Origin: an uncultured Bacteroidales bacterium | GTDB lineage: Bacteria; Bacteroidota; Bacteroidia; Bacteroidales; F082 | Reading direction: 5' to 3' | Length of the DNA: 6,601 nt | NCBI GenBank assembly: GCA_937884015.1 | Contig: CALGBV010000035.1 | Span: forward strand, 1-6,601 | Shown: piece after piece, positions 6,172 to 6,601 of the stretch | Layout: each line of letters begins with the position of its first letter | How positions within the stretch are numbered: the stretch's first letter is position 1 | Made by a program: the position numbers and the translations under genes | Notes under the pieces: generated by a model | What the model was told of the DNA's origin: nothing | What the model saw: only the letters and a program-made list of their open reading frames with translations | Database searches by the model: none

Positions 6172-6601
6172 TTACTGATTCAGCATCACAGGCATCAACA
6201 GCATCAGCAGGTCTTCCGATTCGTTTTCATTTTCAACAGGTGTGAGAATGCCAGCACGGTTTGGAGCTGACATTTCGAGTTTCACCTCCTGTGCGCCGGT
6301 GTTGGCCAGCATTTCCTGGAAGAAACGCGAGTTGAAGCCGATTTCCATATCGTCGCCCGTATAGCTGCAAGCGAGGCGTTCCTTTGCTTCGTTGTAGAAA
6401 TCGATGTCTTCAGCCGTCAAGATGATTTCCTGACCAGAGATTCTGAAACGCACCTGGTGTGTTGCCTTGCTGGAGAAGACAGCCACACGGCGGATGGCCG
6501 ACAGGAACACCTGACGGTCGATGAGCATCTGGTTCGGGTTGTTCTTCGGAATGACGGTCTCGTAGTTCGGATATCGGCCTTCAATCAGGCGGCAGACCAA
6601 A
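6172..6601 (-). CDS. dnaN: DNA polymerase III subunit beta (sliding clamp), C-terminal part
   Basis: The DnaN ring clamps DNA and tethers the replicative polymerase and many repair proteins. About 143 residues are visible out of a family length near 370, covering the end of domain II and domain III. Diagnostic segments are LVCRLIEGRYPNYETVIP at the right edge, AIRRVAVFSS, the DIDFYNEAKERL stretch, YTGDDMEIGFNSRFFQEML, and the terminal LLMLLMPVMLNQ, which is the conserved clamp ending and forms part of the hydrophobic pocket that binds partner peptides. The frame is open to the window edge and the TTG at 6598-6600 is an internal Leu codon, not a start, so the gene continues beyond the window. 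It converges on miaA with 70 bases between the stop codons. No frame damage is seen. Confidence 0.96.
   Translation of the reverse strand, partial: LVCRLIEGRYPNYETVIPKNNPNQMLIDRQVFLSAIRRVAVFSSKATHQVRFRISGQEIILTAEDIDFYNEAKERLACSYTGDDMEIGFNSRFFQEMLANTGAQEVKLEMSAPNRAGILTPVENENESEDLLMLLMPVMLNQ

Overview
The window looks like a Bacteroidetes (probably Bacteroidales) chromosome or metagenomic contig. Three things point there. One gene ends in a type IX secretion (T9SS/Por) C-terminal sorting domain. A TAACTTTG box matching the Bacteroidetes sigma-ABfr -7 consensus TAnnTTTG stands just before cca. Starts lack strong Shine-Dalgarno sequences.

Layout, left to right. (1) Positions 1 to about 425, minus strand: the middle of a large SF2 helicase/restriction-type protein, missing its 5' half and running off the left edge. 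(2) About 426-1940, plus strand: the C-terminal part of a T9SS-exported surface protein that has lost its N-terminus. Genes 1 and 2 meet head to head within roughly ten bases, both are 5'-truncated and no promoter lies between them, so this is a chimeric or rearranged join. (3) A strong bidirectional terminator (1962-1995) and a short extragenic palindrome (2040-2059). (4) 2079-3576, minus strand: a two-gene unit made of a YhcG/DUF1016-type PD-(D/E)XK nuclease followed, one base after its stop codon, by an unrecognised acidic 114-residue protein. (5) 3727-6101, plus strand: a tRNA-maturation operon, cca (CCA-adding enzyme, HD domain) and miaA (A37 dimethylallyltransferase), overlapping by one base at TGATG and ended by a bidirectional terminator that begins in the miaA stop codon. 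(6) 6172-6601, minus strand: the C-terminal third of dnaN, the DNA polymerase III sliding clamp, convergent with miaA and cut by the right edge.

The right half is conserved housekeeping: Cca completes tRNA 3' ends, MiaA modifies A37, and DnaN belongs to replication. The left half is accessory: a helicase fragment, a secreted surface protein and a nuclease pair. I found no clear new system. The best candidates for a closer look are the nuclease plus small acidic protein pair, the duplicated palindrome inside the nuclease gene, and the abrupt join near position 425. There is no CRISPR array, tRNA, rRNA, insertion sequence or origin that I can support. No gene-free stretch exceeds 150 bases.
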